A stretch of 64,000 nucleotides of DNA. Source: Blasia pusilla. Lineage: Eukaryota > Marchantiophyta > Marchantiopsida > Blasiales. Below, one piece after another: positions 10,552 through 21,625 of the stretch. The stretch is taken from NCBI GenBank assembly GCA_050084515.1, contig CM114271.1, forward strand, positions 48,670,001 through 48,734,000. Direction: 5' to 3'. The notes under the pieces are model-generated. The model was given only the letters and a program-made list of their open reading frames with translations, was not told the DNA's origin and made no database searches. A program made the translations under genes and the position numbers. Each line of letters opens with the position of its first letter. The stretch's first letter is position 1.

Positions 10552-11570
10552 ATTCCAATCCCCTGAGTGTTGGTCTCAAAAATTCACAATGGAGATGTCA
10601 ATCCATTGCAACGCCTCGGCTCTAAAATCTGCATGCCACCTATTCTTTCCTTCTGAAGTTGTGGTGATCCAACCACAATTATTCACACCCACTTTTTCGA
10701 CCTTTACCCCCTCGCCTTGCACACTGCTCTCAATCACTGAGTTTGGTGTGTATGTTGTCCCTATGCTTGCCCGTCGCAAGCCTAGAGTCGTATAGTTTGC
10801 TGCACACATGAATATCTTCAGTCAAGACTGCTGCCCACTTTGCAAGTCTTTATGCCTACAAACAGACTCTATGCATCGATGTCAGGTCACTAGTTAGTGA
10901 AAGCACGAGGAAGAAATTCTCCAAATAGGGATGATACTTCTCTATATATATGTGACTTGCTATTACCTGCAACCTTTGTCATTTGAAATCCTTGAGTGGG
11001 TCCTAGCCCCAACCATTGAGGTTGTCCATACATTTCTGGAGTGCTATCATTAAGTCCATAAAGGCATTGGCTACTTCCAAACCGATGTTGACTATTTGGC
11101 ACCGCATGATAGGGTCCCTCGGTGTAGTTGGAGAATCCACCTTGCATAGAGTCTACACATCACATATATGTTAGTGTAGTACAGACACATCACACAACCT
11201 TCCCACCATCATCCTATGATGTATAATGAAAGAGAAATTTGAGATTGCAAATCGATAGATTCGTACTATTCCACCCTTGCCCCGTTGGAAAATATCGGCC
11301 GTATAGCAAACTTGGCTTGGAGTTCTGTGCATAGGGTCCATCTCTACTGCCTTGAGACATGTTTTCTTGTCCCTCTCCACTACATTGTACACCCACTTGC
11401 TGTTTGAGAGGAATACGACTTTCAGGTATACGCCCGGGTGCAACATCCATTGCCCAAGTAGCTTGCACCCCAACTGTCCCTTTTTGCCAATGCAATGCAA
11501 CCCACCAATTAGAGACAATTTCTTTCAAATGCCACTAACCTTGAAACACAATTGTAGACACACATCCTAT

Positions 11571-11957
11571 CTAATTGATCAAAAAAATTACCTGCTTCTT
11601 CTTTCCCCCAATAGTTGATGGACAGGGTTCCTTAGGAGTCGGAAGCTCATATGAGCCTGATTGATCCTCTTCACCAAAATGTGCAACAAACTCTGGATCA
11701 CAAGTGGGAGATTCTTTACCTCCAGTCCGAGCATCAATGTCATTAGTAGATTCTGCCATCACTGCTAATACCTTTCCAAGGAATCGAGAGCTCCTCCGCT
11801 TCGGTCCAAGATTGAGAGGCTCCCTCTTTGCAGGTTGTGGGGCACGTACTTGCTTAGAACAAGCCTCCGCCCTACACATGAGGACAAGTTTTTCAAGAAC
11901 ATGAATTATGCACAATGCTTCTGATTCATTCATAAAGGCCCAGACCTGAGTGCTCAA
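11571..11957 (-). pseudogene. CACTA internal ORF fragment, unassigned
   Basis: A minus-strand frame of 128 codons between the transposase C-terminus (12,154-12,498) and the accessory ORF. It has basic patches (KREPLNLGPKRRSSRFLGK) and acidic segments but no domain I recognise. Its position and strand fit an exon or spacer of the CACTA gene set. Weak evidence. Confidence 0.3.
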
Positions 11958-12153
11958 TATGTCAAAGCTTACAATTCAACGCCTCTCTGTTTGAGTTCTT
12001 CCGCCAATTCCTTAAGGCATCTGTTCACATAAGCCGTGCGGGCCTCAATACGGTCACACATTTCATTCACATTTTCCATCAAATACCTTAAAAAACAAAC
12101 AACTTGCATGTCCCATGAACCCATGCCCAATGACAGACCACACAAAAATTTCT

Positions 12154-12498
12154 TTAAGAACCCATGGCATCATTAAGTTCCTCTGCAATCTCAATGTTGC
12201 CTTCCCATCTTTCTACCCTTATTAATGGTACATACTGACTTCCCACAGCTGTGAGAGGTTGAACCGTTCTATTGGGAGCTTCAAAAGCCCCGTGGTCATC
12301 TAAACTGAACTCCAAAGTATTACTTGATACCCTACGATTCCTCGCCTGCTTGTGGCACACTACTCGCCATCCGGGCGATTCCTCCACATCTACCAAGAAA
12401 GCCTGTTCAACCTTACTAGAGAATACAAAAGGTTCAGACCATTCAGGTTGCATTTTCTTGAAGTTTGCTAGTAAGAATCCATCACTATCACGCTTCAT
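12154..12498 (-). pseudogene. CACTA TNP2-type transposase, C-terminal DUF4216-like fragment
   Basis: The frame has 'EPFVFSSKVEQAFLVDVEE..GWRVVCHKQARNR', the pattern of the DUF4216 module at the C-terminus of plant En/Spm TNP2 transposases ('PFvlAsQveQvFYv.d....W.vv...kpR'). The catalytic Transposase_21 part should lie upstream, beyond 12,500, but the sequence changes to gypsy copy C at about 12,570. The element is therefore dead as an autonomous unit. Confidence 0.6.
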
Positions 12499-12569
12499 TG
12501 TAGCCCTAGCCCCACGCCAATCTGGTCATACCCAAGTCCCTTTCATGAGAATGATTGGACTGGATATGT

Positions 12570-13030
12570 TGTCACGACTGTTAGGATAGATCGGTGGGAT
12601 CTAGCAGAGCGTCTGCACGAGTAATGGAGGATAGGCCCACGAGGTTCAGAATGACCAGTTGAGGCCCCGGGAAACCTGAGAGAGCAGGTTTCCCCTTCGT
12701 TTTGGCTCATTTGGAGCCATATTGAGAAACTTACTATTTTAGGTAAGTACCATTTTGAGTATATGACCGACTTTATATTTTTGATAAATGGCCCTTGACC
12801 TCCTACATCAGGTCAAGAGCCAAGAAGGTGACTTGGGAGAATATGTTACCATGGAGAGAATTTGGGAGAGGGGACGGGGTATACCTCAAGGAGAGAGAGC
12901 TTGAGAGCTCATTCTCTCTTTGTTGAACCTCTTGGCATGAGGCGAAAGAGCTATGGTCCCTTGCCTTGTGAGTGTAACCCAAGCCTCTCGTTAGGAGAGT
13001 GGGTTTGGTTTGACATGAGGGAGAATGCAC
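12570..13030 (+). mobile_element. Gypsy (copy C) 5' LTR, approximate end
   Basis: It starts TGTCACGACTGTTAGGATAGATCGG directly after CACTA sequence. The same start, with about 80-90% identity over roughly 450 bp, is found at 63,098, where it interrupts an RT gene. Two independent insertions beginning at the same base define this as an LTR 5' end. The LTR 3' end is not clear: the two copies run parallel to about 13,030, and a second LTR downstream of copy C is not recognisable. Confidence 0.6.
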
Positions 13031-14929
13031 ACCTTGACAGTTATGGTGTGAGATGGTGTAGAGAGAGATTGGATCTTACTTTACAAAGAGAGAATGAGAG
13101 AGTGAGAGAGCTTCATGGGGGGAGCTCGCTGGTCACTCGTTGTTTATGCCAGTTGGGGACGGTGTTTCCCATTCAGCGGCTCATGGGAGTGTTCACCGGA
13201 GCAAGGGTTTCTTTGATTGTTCTTTGCATTTGCCGATTTTTCGTGTAGAAGAGTGGCGCGCGGAAGCGCTGCCCAATTTCTGATAGAGATTGATTATGGG
13301 GGCGCATTGCCCCATGCCGATGCTCTTGAGAGCACCATGTAACTTTTTGATTTGTATTTCTACAGGTTTTACATTTTTGTTGGGAGAAATCAGTGCGGAG
13401 TGCTGCCAAATTTTGTATAGGAGAAAGAGACATGGGGCTTTACAACAGTCCCCGTCACTTTTTACTGAAATATCCAATTGCAAATATTTTTTGATTTTGT
13501 CGTAGATCATGAAGCTGTGCATGTTGTGCAACAAATAGTGTGCAATTTTAAGATACGAGAAAAAAGTTATGGTCAATCTTGCAAAAATACCATTGTTAGG
13601 CGATTTTTAGGGTTAAATTGTTCAAACCCTAAATCAGCCGCCACGCCGGCGGCGGCCGTCGCCATCATAGTCACCATCAACGGTCAATCATCATTGTCAC
13701 CGTCATCGGTCAACTGCCATCGTCACCGGTCAACCGCCATCGTCACCGGTCAACCATCACCATCACCAGTCGGCCGTCACCATCAACGGGCAACCATCAC
13801 CATCAACGGTCCACCGTCCGTTGTCCACCCTTTGGTTGCCATTGCCGCCGTTACGGAGTGGAGGGTCTTCCACAACGTTTGTTGATTCTCTGACTTGCCT
13901 CGCCACCACGTACTTTGTTTTAGCCGTCACTATCATCGAAATTTCGTCATCAAGCAATGATGGCAGATGACCTCCGATTATGGTGTTTGAGTTTTGATTT
14001 CATGCTGCTACTTTTTGATTGGTAGCCGCTAAACAACGATCGAGTAACGTGCCATGACGCTCGTAGCCGCAACGCGCTGCTGATTGCCGCGCCGTGCCGC
14101 TTGTGGCCGCACCGCATCGTCTCGATCGCGGAGCCGCACCGTCATTGTGGAGCAGAGTGTGGGTTTATTGTTGATTGAGGAGGGTATGCCACTAAGTGCC
14201 GCATCCCACCATCAAGGGTCGTGCCGTTCGTAGCCATTTTGTGCCGCCTGCAACGCCGCATTGTTCACTAGAACCGCACTGTCTATCGAGGAGTTTTGAG
14301 CAGCGTCAGTACAGGAGGAGTATGACTTGCTGATTGGAGGAGTTGTCTCCACAACCGAGTTGGGGTTGAGATTTGCAATTGCTGAGGAGCGACATTGACA
14401 TGTGTTCACGTTACCCATTCTGGTCCTTTACACTACACGTGTGAGGGATTATGGGATTTGGGTAGTTTATTTGGGGATATTGGGTGTGTGGATGATGAGA
14501 GCATCATTTATGTATGTGTTTTAGGAGACATAGACCTGTGTGGGATGTCCGGAGCTGAGGGTAGGTTGTCAATGAGATGATAACCTGGTCGATTTTCCGC
14601 ACCACGCCGCTTGTTGCCGCACGTTACACGTCTCGGGGAGGGAGAGTGTAGATCGAGTGCCGCATTTTTGGGATGAGTGATTGAGGGATTACTGGGGAGG
14701 TGAGAGTGATTGGGTGAGAGGTGCACGAGGATCATCACGGCGTTTGTTTGGGACTTTGAGAGGCGAGGTGGTGAACCCGAGAGTAGCTCTAGAGGTTTTA
14801 CGCGGAGTGGCGCGAGATTCCAAGGGTCTCCACGTGAGGGACCACCTTGATCTCCTTCTGTGTCATCGTCAGAAGAGGGGGAAGGTGTAGAGGAGTTTGT
14901 GAGCACATCGCCATACATTGTGAGTGGTC
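13031..14929 (+). other. Copy C leader / 5' untranslated and gag N-terminal region
   Basis: Long spacer between LTR and recognisable gag. It shares blocks with the copy F leader at 53,540-54,008 and 58,918-59,380, which shows that it belongs to the family and is not host sequence. It includes the tandem repeat at 13,670-13,830. No open frame with a recognisable domain is seen, and the GC-rich parts ('gccgc' runs, 14,060-14,110) are low-complexity. Confidence 0.55.
13670..13830. repeat. Imperfect tandem repeat, about 20-22 bp unit
   Basis: About seven degenerate copies of 'gtcaccggtcaaccgccatc', with variants such as 'atcaacggtcaaccatcacc'. It lies in the leader of gypsy copy C after a GC-rich 'gccggcggcggccgtcgcc' stretch. 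It probably arose by slippage. Confidence 0.7.
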
Positions 14930-15700
14930 CTACTAGTTGGGCATACGAGATGGACAACTGGAGTAGAGGACCGCGTAGGTTTTCATGTGTAGTAGGTACG
15001 ATTTCATAGAAGAGTTTAGGAGTTGGTGCGATTCCCAACGGGCTAGGAACTCTACAGAGTTCAACCCGTTTACAGTATGGAACGGTATGTTCCAGCATTT
15101 AGAGTGGGCGCCCATGGACGATTACCATGAGTTCTCTTAGAGATATGCACGTGAGATCGAGGCGTGGAGGCTCTACTATGACCCACATTATGTGTCATGG
15201 ATGGAGCCGTTCCCAGATGAGGAGGAGGAGTTAGGAGAGGCTACTTCCTCTTCCACTAGTGATGTTTAGAAGGGGTCACTCGCACGGGAGCAGTTGCACC
15301 GTCTAGTCGGGTTTGTCCCAGGTTCAACCCTATGGTTGAGTTCTTTGCTGAGTTGAGGGCGAGCTACCAAGGGGTATGGACGGAGAATTTGCGGAGCATC
15401 CACGACTTCCAGAGGCGCCCAGGTGAGAGTTTGCATGAGGCTTACACTTGCTTGCGCCAGTTGATCAACGTCACTCAGGGGATGACAGAGGCTTAGGCTA
15501 TCCAGTCATGGTACGCGATGCTGGACCGGACCCTGCAGACACGGGTGTGGAAGGGGGTGCTTCATATGAACACCTCCCCAACATTGAGAGATGTTTTTAG
15601 GAGTGTCGAGAACATTGAGCGCAACATGGCGGAGGAGAGCGTAGCCACCATGGGTTCTGGGCGAGAGCAGTCGCGATTGTATGCACCACCTATGTAGCAA
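14930..15700 (+). pseudogene. Gypsy (copy C) gag
   Basis: Capsid-type gag. Blocks visible in shifting frames include FNPFTVWNGMFQHLEWAPMDDYHEF, REIEAWRLYYDPHYVSWMEPF and an acidic linker, then SSTSD, FFAELRASYQG, and MLDRTLQTRV. Frameshifts and stops break it. Just after MAEE...SRLYAPP the frame ends, and sequence from far downstream (the DNMT C-terminal part) is joined, so gag zinc knuckles and protease are deleted in this copy. Confidence 0.7.
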
Positions 15701-15739
15701 TGTGGACTCCGAGATAGGTCGACTGTGGCACCACAAGCT

Positions 15740-16440
15740 CAGGGAGGATACCACATATGCGAGAGTGGAGCGCCCCTCCAATTTGTTAGTGGATTCCATT
15801 CTGGATCCAGGTCGTCAATCACAAGCAGTAAGGCACGATGATCGACCACCATTGACTGTGGTCAACATGGTAGGCAGGCCACGGGCAGCCTTGCCCATGT
15901 TTGTGAGTTTTCCCACTTCCTATGCATACAAGGAGGTTGGTCTTGGCTTGGTTTGGGATGACCAGGTTCAGCGGTTTGTGGAGCCCAACGCCGATGAGAA
16001 GAGCGAGCAATGGGATTTCCCAAAGGAGTGACGGCAGTATCGTTAGTGTCAGAGGCATCACGACGCCATGTCTTGGGTCAGGCGATGGACATGAACTGCT
16101 TGACATGGATCCTCAGCTTGGGAGCGGCAGAGCAGCGCCGTATGAGATCACGATAGATCACAGCGGTTGCGTTGGTGAGCCCCATGCCTACCGAGATGGT
16201 GGAGGCAGTGGCTAGGGGCGAGACCCGAGGAGATCTACACACCAGGGGAGATCGAGAGAGACACCCTTGGACTTCTTGGGATGTTTTGCAGGTACGCAAG
16301 GAGATGATAGCCACAGCATCGAGCGTCGTTCCGGGCATTGCACGTGGAGGAGATCAGAGGTTGCAGTTGGCTGCAGGAGATCACCCGAGTTTTGTTGTTC
16401 GAGAAGGGGTTGCACCATAGCAACCATCGATACTAGCGCC
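15740..16440 (+). pseudogene. Copy C DNMT C-terminal remnant and linker
   Basis: It begins inside the DNMT after motif VIII (YARVERPSNLLVDSILDPG), continues through PLTVVNMVG and ALPMFVSFPTSYAYKE, and reaches the motif IX-like block VEPNADEKSEQWDFPKE, where the family pattern is 'ADERERAMGF'. It then passes through the motif X-like 'SRRHVLGQAMDMNCLTWILSLG' (16,055-16,125). Motifs I to VIII are absent, lost with gag-C and protease in one internal deletion near 15,740. This copy could never have made an active methyltransferase after that deletion. Confidence 0.75.
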
Positions 16441-16459
16441 GGAGAGTCCTACGGTAGTC

Positions 16460-17470
16460 ACGATGGAGACTTGGGAGCCAAATATGGGCCCTAAGTTGAC
16501 AAGAGGAGAGCAGCGTTGGATACATCAGTTCCTCATGAGTTGTAGGAGCTCCTTTGTGTTTAGCATGGAGGATTTGGGTACGCTAAAGGGACCGGGGATC
16601 CGCTTTGAGTTGTCGAGTGATACGCCAATCTTCCGAAGATCCTATAGGTGGAGTGATATGGAAAGGGCTCTGATTCAGAGTAGGAGCCAGAAATTGGTCG
16701 GAGCATGACTAATGGAGATGTTGCATGGGGGAGTATGCATGTGCCACTATCATGCCCGCCAAGATGGATCTGCATGGCAACTGGACGGGTTGGCAGATGT
16801 GTGGGGATTACCGACCTATCAATCGGCAGACGAAGTCCGATAGGTATGCCATGCCCACCACTGAGGAGATCTTTGATGCGATTCTTCACCCAAAGGTCTT
16901 CAGTTCATTGGATTTGTGAGCCGGATACCATCAGCTGCCTATCAGATTGGAGGACAGGCAGAAGACGACATTTTGGGGCATCGATCCTCACGAGAAGGAT
17001 TATTTGTACTAGTGGCGGTTCTTACCATTTGGGTTAAAGAATGCCTCGGCGGAGTTTCAGAGGGTCATGGATAGGATCTTGGCTGGTCTTGATTTTGCTA
17101 GGTGTTAAATTGATGACATCGCAGTCTTTAGCGCCACGGTTGAGGAGCATGAGCGACATCTAGAGGATGTGTTTTGACGATTGCAATTACATGGGCTGAA
17201 GCTACATCTTGGCAAGTGCAAGTTCTTCTACGACCATATTGAATACTTGGGTCATACGATATACTCAGGGGACCTTGGTGTTCAGCAGACGAAGGTAAAG
17301 GCTATCTCACGCATTTCACGCCCTACACATATGAGCCGTGTTCGCACATTCATGGGATTGGCAAACTTCTATCAGCAGTACGTCAAGGGATTCAGTTTGA
17401 TTGCAAAGCCGCTAACCTTGTTGGCCAAGGTGGATCACGAGTGGCACTGGGGGGATGAGCTAGAGTGAGC
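16460..17470 (+). pseudogene. Gypsy (copy C) reverse transcriptase
   Basis: RT N-terminal extension (METWEPNMGPKL), fingers (MCGDYRPINRQTKSDRYAMPTTEEIFDAI), palm (PFGLKNA) and catalytic box. The Tyr codon of YIDD has become a stop (TAA near 17,106), giving '*IDDIAVF'. The thumb block follows: LHLGKCKFFYDHIEYLGHTIY, then VQQTKVKAIS and GLANFYQQYVKGFSLIAKPL. It shows the uninterrupted target site for the insertions in copy A. Confidence 0.85.
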
Positions 17471-17975
17471 ATTTTAGTTGCTCAAGGACAAGTTGACGAT
17501 TGCGCCCATCTTGAGGAGACCGATCAAGGGGCGTCCTTTCCAGTTGAACACAGATTGGAGCATCTTGGGGCTTGGAGCAATGCTCACCCAGCATGATGAT
17601 GAGGGTTGAGAGTTCGTGGTGGCTTATGCTAGCCGCTCGGATAACGCTGCAAAGGCGAAGTACAGCTTGTATGAGGGTGAGTGTTTGGTTGCGGTGTGGG
17701 TTGTCGCGCTTTTCAAGTGTTACTTATTCTACAACCCCTTTACTATCATCACTGATCATCAACCACTTAAGTGGTTGATGGAGTCCGACAAACTTACTAA
17801 GAAGCTTAAGAGATGGGCTCTGTTGTTGCAGGAGTATGATTTTCAGGTGGTACATAGACCTGGGATGCTCAACCAAGATGCAAATGGGTTGAGTGGTAAC
17901 CCATGCCCAAGTCAGCGAGATGCGATTGGAGCTCGATGGCATGGAGAGAGTGATGAGGAGTTAGTATCAGGATGA
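17470..17975 (+). pseudogene. Gypsy (copy C) RNase H
   Basis: RNase HI-type domain of pol: FQLNTDWSILGLGAMLTQHDD (first acidic residue), FVVAYASRS, YEGECLVAVW (Glu), FTIITDHQPLKWLME (Asp) and YDFQVVHRPGMLNQDANGLS (last Asp in the family's 'nadaLSR' block). A stop follows HDDEG. The end, GARWHGESDEE, matches the segment before integrase in copy E. Confidence 0.8.
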
Positions 17976-18089
17976 AAAGCGTCAGCCTATTTAGGCATGT
18001 TGGCTATGGAGAGCCAAAGTGTGGAGACTTTGATGGCGAGGTCTAGTGGAGAGTCCTTGGATCCCAAGGCCAGTGAGGAGACGACAGGT

Positions 18090-19200
18090 GGCTAAGATAT
18101 TCATGATGATGGAGTACTCTTGGAGTACTTTCGTACTCGCAGCGTTGCGAGCACCGTGGGTGCTAGAGAGCGGGATCGGATCCTACAGCGGGCCAGACGA
18201 TTCCGTTGGGAGGGGGGCACATGTTTTGAGGGTTTGAGAGGATGGCAGAGTACGCGTAGTGTTGCATCCTTTGCAGAGAGCATGACTAGTGTAGCATGCC
18301 CACGAGGAGTTGGGTCACTTTGGGATGAAGCGAACGTATAACTTGCTCCAGATTTAGTATTGGTGGCGAGGCATGCAGACTGACGTTCACCAATTTTTTG
18401 TCAGGTGCATGGTGTGCGATCGGGTCCGAGCATCATTCAATGCTCCGACTCCAGAGTTGCATCCATTACCAATCATGGGCTTAGGAGATAGATGGAGTTT
18501 GGATTTTGCAGGACCTTTGCCTTTGACGGAGCGTTACAGTCTTTATGTGTTGGTGATGGTCGAGCACTTCTCGAAGTGGATCGAGTTGGTTGCATTTCCT
18601 GACAAAGCAAGTGAGGGAGTAGCTTATGCCTTCCTTGATAGAGTGTTGAGTCATTATGGCGCACCGGCTAAGGTGTTGACAGACCAGGGTATCGAGTTTC
18701 GTGGTGAGTTCCAGGCCTTGTGTGATCATGCGCTAATCGATCACCGCACAACTTGGCGGAGAGAGTTGTGCATATGGTGAAGAGGGGTTTACACAAGTAT
18801 GGCTTGTAGAGAGTTCACCTAGGAGATTGGAACCTCAAGTTGCCGTGGTTGGCGATGGGATACAGATTCAGCCGGCAGGCATCCTTAGCGTCTTTTTCAC
18901 CGTACTTGCTACTTTATGGCCAAGAGCTAGATTTACCTGCGGCCATTCATCGAGATGCTGGTGAGGTGCTGGACCTTGATGACCCAGATGTATGGGTGCC
19001 AGCATGTTCTCAGAGGGCTGAGTTGTTTCGGAGAGTGATGCCCATGGCGTTCGAGAACTTGGCAATTGCGCATCATCGTGATATGGTGAGGTTTGCGACT
19101 ATTCGGGGTGGTGGTTATCGACTAACTATCCGGAGGTTTCATTAGGGAGATTATGTCTTCTTGCAGCACACGGCACCGACGACGTTGGATGTGACTACAG
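18090..19200 (+). pseudogene. Gypsy (copy C) integrase, catalytic Glu deleted
   Basis: The HHCC zinc-binding region is present but frameshifted (EELGHFGMKR near 18,305, CMVCDRVRA near 18,410). The core begins GLGDRWSLDFAGPLPL (first Asp) and has KVLTDQGIEFRGEF (second Asp). The segment holding the third acidic residue (copy E: SRDHPEADG) is missing: HRTT is followed directly by LAERVV. The C-terminal part follows, with YRFSRQASLASFSPYLLLYG and FENLAIAHHRDMVRF. The deletion alone would abolish integration activity. Confidence 0.8.
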
Positions 19201-19202
19201 GG

Positions 19203-19482
19203 CACACTATCCTGAGAGTGCGTGATGTTTTGCCCTCCTGGTGTGGAAGGACCATGTGCGTAATTGTACCCCATGTCACCTTCCTAACATTGATGGTATA
19301 TTAGATCCGAGCTCAACAGTAGTTCCTGCAAGCTTGCGTTGTATGTTGTGTGGTTCTGCCCGTGGTGCGGCCACGATGCTAATCTATGATGAATGTTCGA
19401 GAGGTTGTTATATGGCATGTCTGACGCCACCTCTCACTAGGGTTCCTCGGGGAAAATGGATGTGTCCGAGATGTAGATAGAG
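19203..19482 (+). pseudogene. PHD finger at the C-terminus of gypsy copy C pol
   Basis: It follows integrase in the polyprotein order. Zinc ligands seen are CMLC, then 'YDEC' where copy E has CDRC, then 'CYMAC' where copy E has WHMIC, then CPRC. One Cys (TGT to TAT) and the His (CAT to TAT) of the C4HC3 set are lost, both by transitions. A second cysteine pair, CTPC, precedes the finger. In other proteins PHD fingers usually read histone H3 tails; that role here is inference. Confidence 0.8.
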
Positions 19483-19790
19483 AAGATACTAGGTAGGTTT
19501 TGATTCCACCTTTTTCTGTGACAGAAGGCGACTAACAATGGGGCCATATGAGCACCCGGCCTTTCTTGCTCTTAGTGTCTGAGAGATGTATGTCATAGTA
19601 GGTAGGGATAGATGGCTATCTGGAGCTAGAGGGACCTAACCACTAGCTAGGGGGGCGATTGGAGTTATTTTAGTACATCTTGTCTCGTTGTTTGGATGCC
19701 ATGAGTTAGCATGGGATGGTGCGTGTTTATGTGTGTGTTTGGTGACAGCAATTTTTGTTGTGTAGCGATGTGTATGCGCACGATAACCCT
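19483..19790 (+). other. Copy C 3' untranslated region with polypurine tract
   Basis: A G-rich tract, 'ctagctaggggggcga' at about 19,645-19,660, resembles the 'ccagttaggggggtga' tract of copy E (complement of 29,178-29,190) and is a candidate polypurine tract. It is followed by a T/G-rich segment ending 'gatgtgtatgcgcacgata' near 19,790, matching the 3' ends of the solo LTRs in this window ('gatgtgtatgcgcacgaca'). A full downstream LTR is not recognisable. Confidence 0.5.
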
Positions 19791-20190
19791 CTTGGTTGTT
19801 GCATGATTTCAAGGTTTGTGGACAACCTTTAGTATGTGTCTCGTAGCGTTAATTTTCCACCTCCATCATATATCACGAATATGGGCTTTTATTGTATGTG
19901 AAGGAGGCTGATAGCCATTGGTATTCCTTCCCTATCTCTATGGACAAGTCTTGGTTGTCGATATGCACTTGTTCTCAAGAATTACTTCTTGCTATATTTA
20001 TTGGGTCACTGCTATACATTAATCCCTAGATTTGCTGAAGTCTAATTGTCGAGTTCACTAGTTCTGAATTTGAGCTATCTTACTCCCACCCAATGTTGTG
20101 GGGTACATTGGGATTAAATAAGGTCAAAAAAGGAAAAGTGAAAAAATAATGTTGTAGCTTCTATCTCCCATACTTTGAGGAGAGGAAAGT
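19790..20190. other. Unassigned spacer
   Basis: About 400 bp between copies C and D with no open frame, no RNA gene and no clear repeat. It is AT-biased. Confidence 0.4.
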
Positions 20191-21180
20191 TTGGAGTTGG
20201 CTATAGGGAAGCGATCGAGTCTTTTTGTTTGAGATAGGATTGCACCATAGCAACCGCAGATATCCTCGCCAAAGAGTCTTACAATAGTCACGATGGAGAC
20301 TTGGGAGCTAGATATGACTCATATGAGCCCTTAGTTGACAGGAGGAGATTAGCGTCGGACACATTAGTGCCTTGGAAGTCGTAGGAGTTCCTTTGCATTT
20401 AGTATCTATGATTTAGGTAGGTTGAAGGATATCCGCATTGAGTTGTCTAGCAATATGATGATCTTCTGATGACCCTACAGGTATAGTGATATGGAGAGAC
20501 CTCTAATTTAGAGTAGGAGCCAAGACTTGGCTGAAGCAAGACTAGTGGAGATGTTGCATGGACAATATGCACGTGTTAATTTCATGCCCGCCAAAAAGGA
20601 TGTGTATGGCAACTGGACGGATAAGCATATGTGTGGAGACTACCAACCTATCAATCATCAAACCAAGTTCGATAGGTATGCTATGCCCCCTCCAAAGGAG
20701 ATCTTTGATGTTATTAGACATACCAAGTCTTTAGTTTGTTGGATCTCCAAGGCAAATACTATAAGTTGCCTACTAGATTTGGAGGACAAGTAGAAGATGA
20801 CATTTTAGGGCATCGATCCTCATAGAAAGGATTGTTTGTACCATTGGAGGTTTTTACAATTTGGATTAAAGAATGCATGGGAAAAGTTTTAGAGGGCCAT
20901 GGATAGGATCTTGGCACGTCTGGATTTTAAGAGGTGTTACATTGATAACTTTGATAATTACAGTTACATGGGTTGAAGCTACATCTAGGTAAGTGCAAGT
21001 TCTTCTACAACCAGATTGAGTACTTGGGTTATACGATATACCTAGTTGACCTTGGTGTTCAGTAGACAAAAGTAGAGGCTATCTCACGCGTTCCATGCCC
21101 TATAGATGTGAGTCGAGTCCATGCATTCATGAGATTGGTGAACTTCTATTGATGGTACATCAAGGGTTTTAGTTTTGTAG
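20190..21180 (+). pseudogene. Gypsy (copy D) reverse transcriptase remnant
   Basis: Older and more diverged RT of the same family. 20,527-20,793 reads AEARLVEMLHGQYARVNFMPAKKDVYGNWTDKHMCGDYQPINHQTK in one stretch. Beyond it, the palm and YIDD (about 20,940-20,960) and the VQ...KVEAIS thumb block are only traceable piecewise. Near 21,178 the sequence 'gggttttagttttgta' jumps to DNMT sequence, so this is a recombinant remnant. Confidence 0.7.
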
Positions 21181-21625
21181 GTGCGCAACACTATCCCAAG
21201 GAGGATATATGTATACTAGATCTCTTTGGAGGGATTAGTATAGCGTTGGCTGCACTGTTGCAGGTCGGAGTAAGAGTACAATAGTACTTGCATGTGGAGA
21301 GGGCTGAGACTACACGTAGAGTCTTATTACATCACGTGTCAAGACTAGTCGAGTTGTATCCTCAGTTATTGCCATTGTTTGCAGTCACGGGATATCAACA
21401 TGTACTTCCGATCGATATTTTATTGTTGGGGGCATCAGATCTTGATAGGATTGGTTAGATACACTTGGTGGTGGCAGGGTGGCCATGTTTTGGGAGATAT
21501 TGCGAGTTCTTCAACATTGGCAGACTACCCAACGATGTTCTCCAGCCTACATTTTGGAGAATATCCCATTGTTAGGTGACACTCAAGCCTGAGTGATGGC
21601 GAGTGTACATAAAAATCTTGTTGTA
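21180..21625 (+). pseudogene. Gypsy (copy D) DNA methyltransferase N-terminal half
   Basis: Motif I reads CILDLFGGISIALAALLQVGVRV. The block YLHVERAETTRRVLLHHVSRL follows, then ILLLGASDLDRIG, where copies A and E have a TAG in place of the Ser codon. Motif IV is cut after AGWPC: a deletion joins it to FWEILRVLQH, removing QGH...RL. YILENIPLLGDTQA (motif VI) and VMASVHKN follow before the sequence changes at about 21,620. It preserves the likely ancestral codon at the position of the shared stop. Confidence 0.8.

Larger units (their letters stand above)
8050..12569 (-). mobile_element. Truncated CACTA (En/Spm) DNA transposon
   Basis: It begins CACTAGTACAAAAACC at 8,050, inside the gypsy copy B protease, with the CACTA signature terminus. 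The subterminal region 8,090-8,470 holds many copies of a motif like 'gaatgactagacgagtcat' in both orientations, as expected for transposase-binding arrays of this superfamily. Minus-strand coding remnants match the CACTA accessory protein (10,222-10,551) and the C-terminus of the TNP2-type transposase (12,154-12,498). The transposase core and the other terminus are missing: the element stops at 12,570, where gypsy copy C begins. Confidence 0.75.

Noticed and set aside
14508-15098. 196-codon minus-strand frame in copy C leader/gag
   Set aside because: Antisense to recognised leader and gag sequence of the family; no domain, and not conserved in copies E, F or G.
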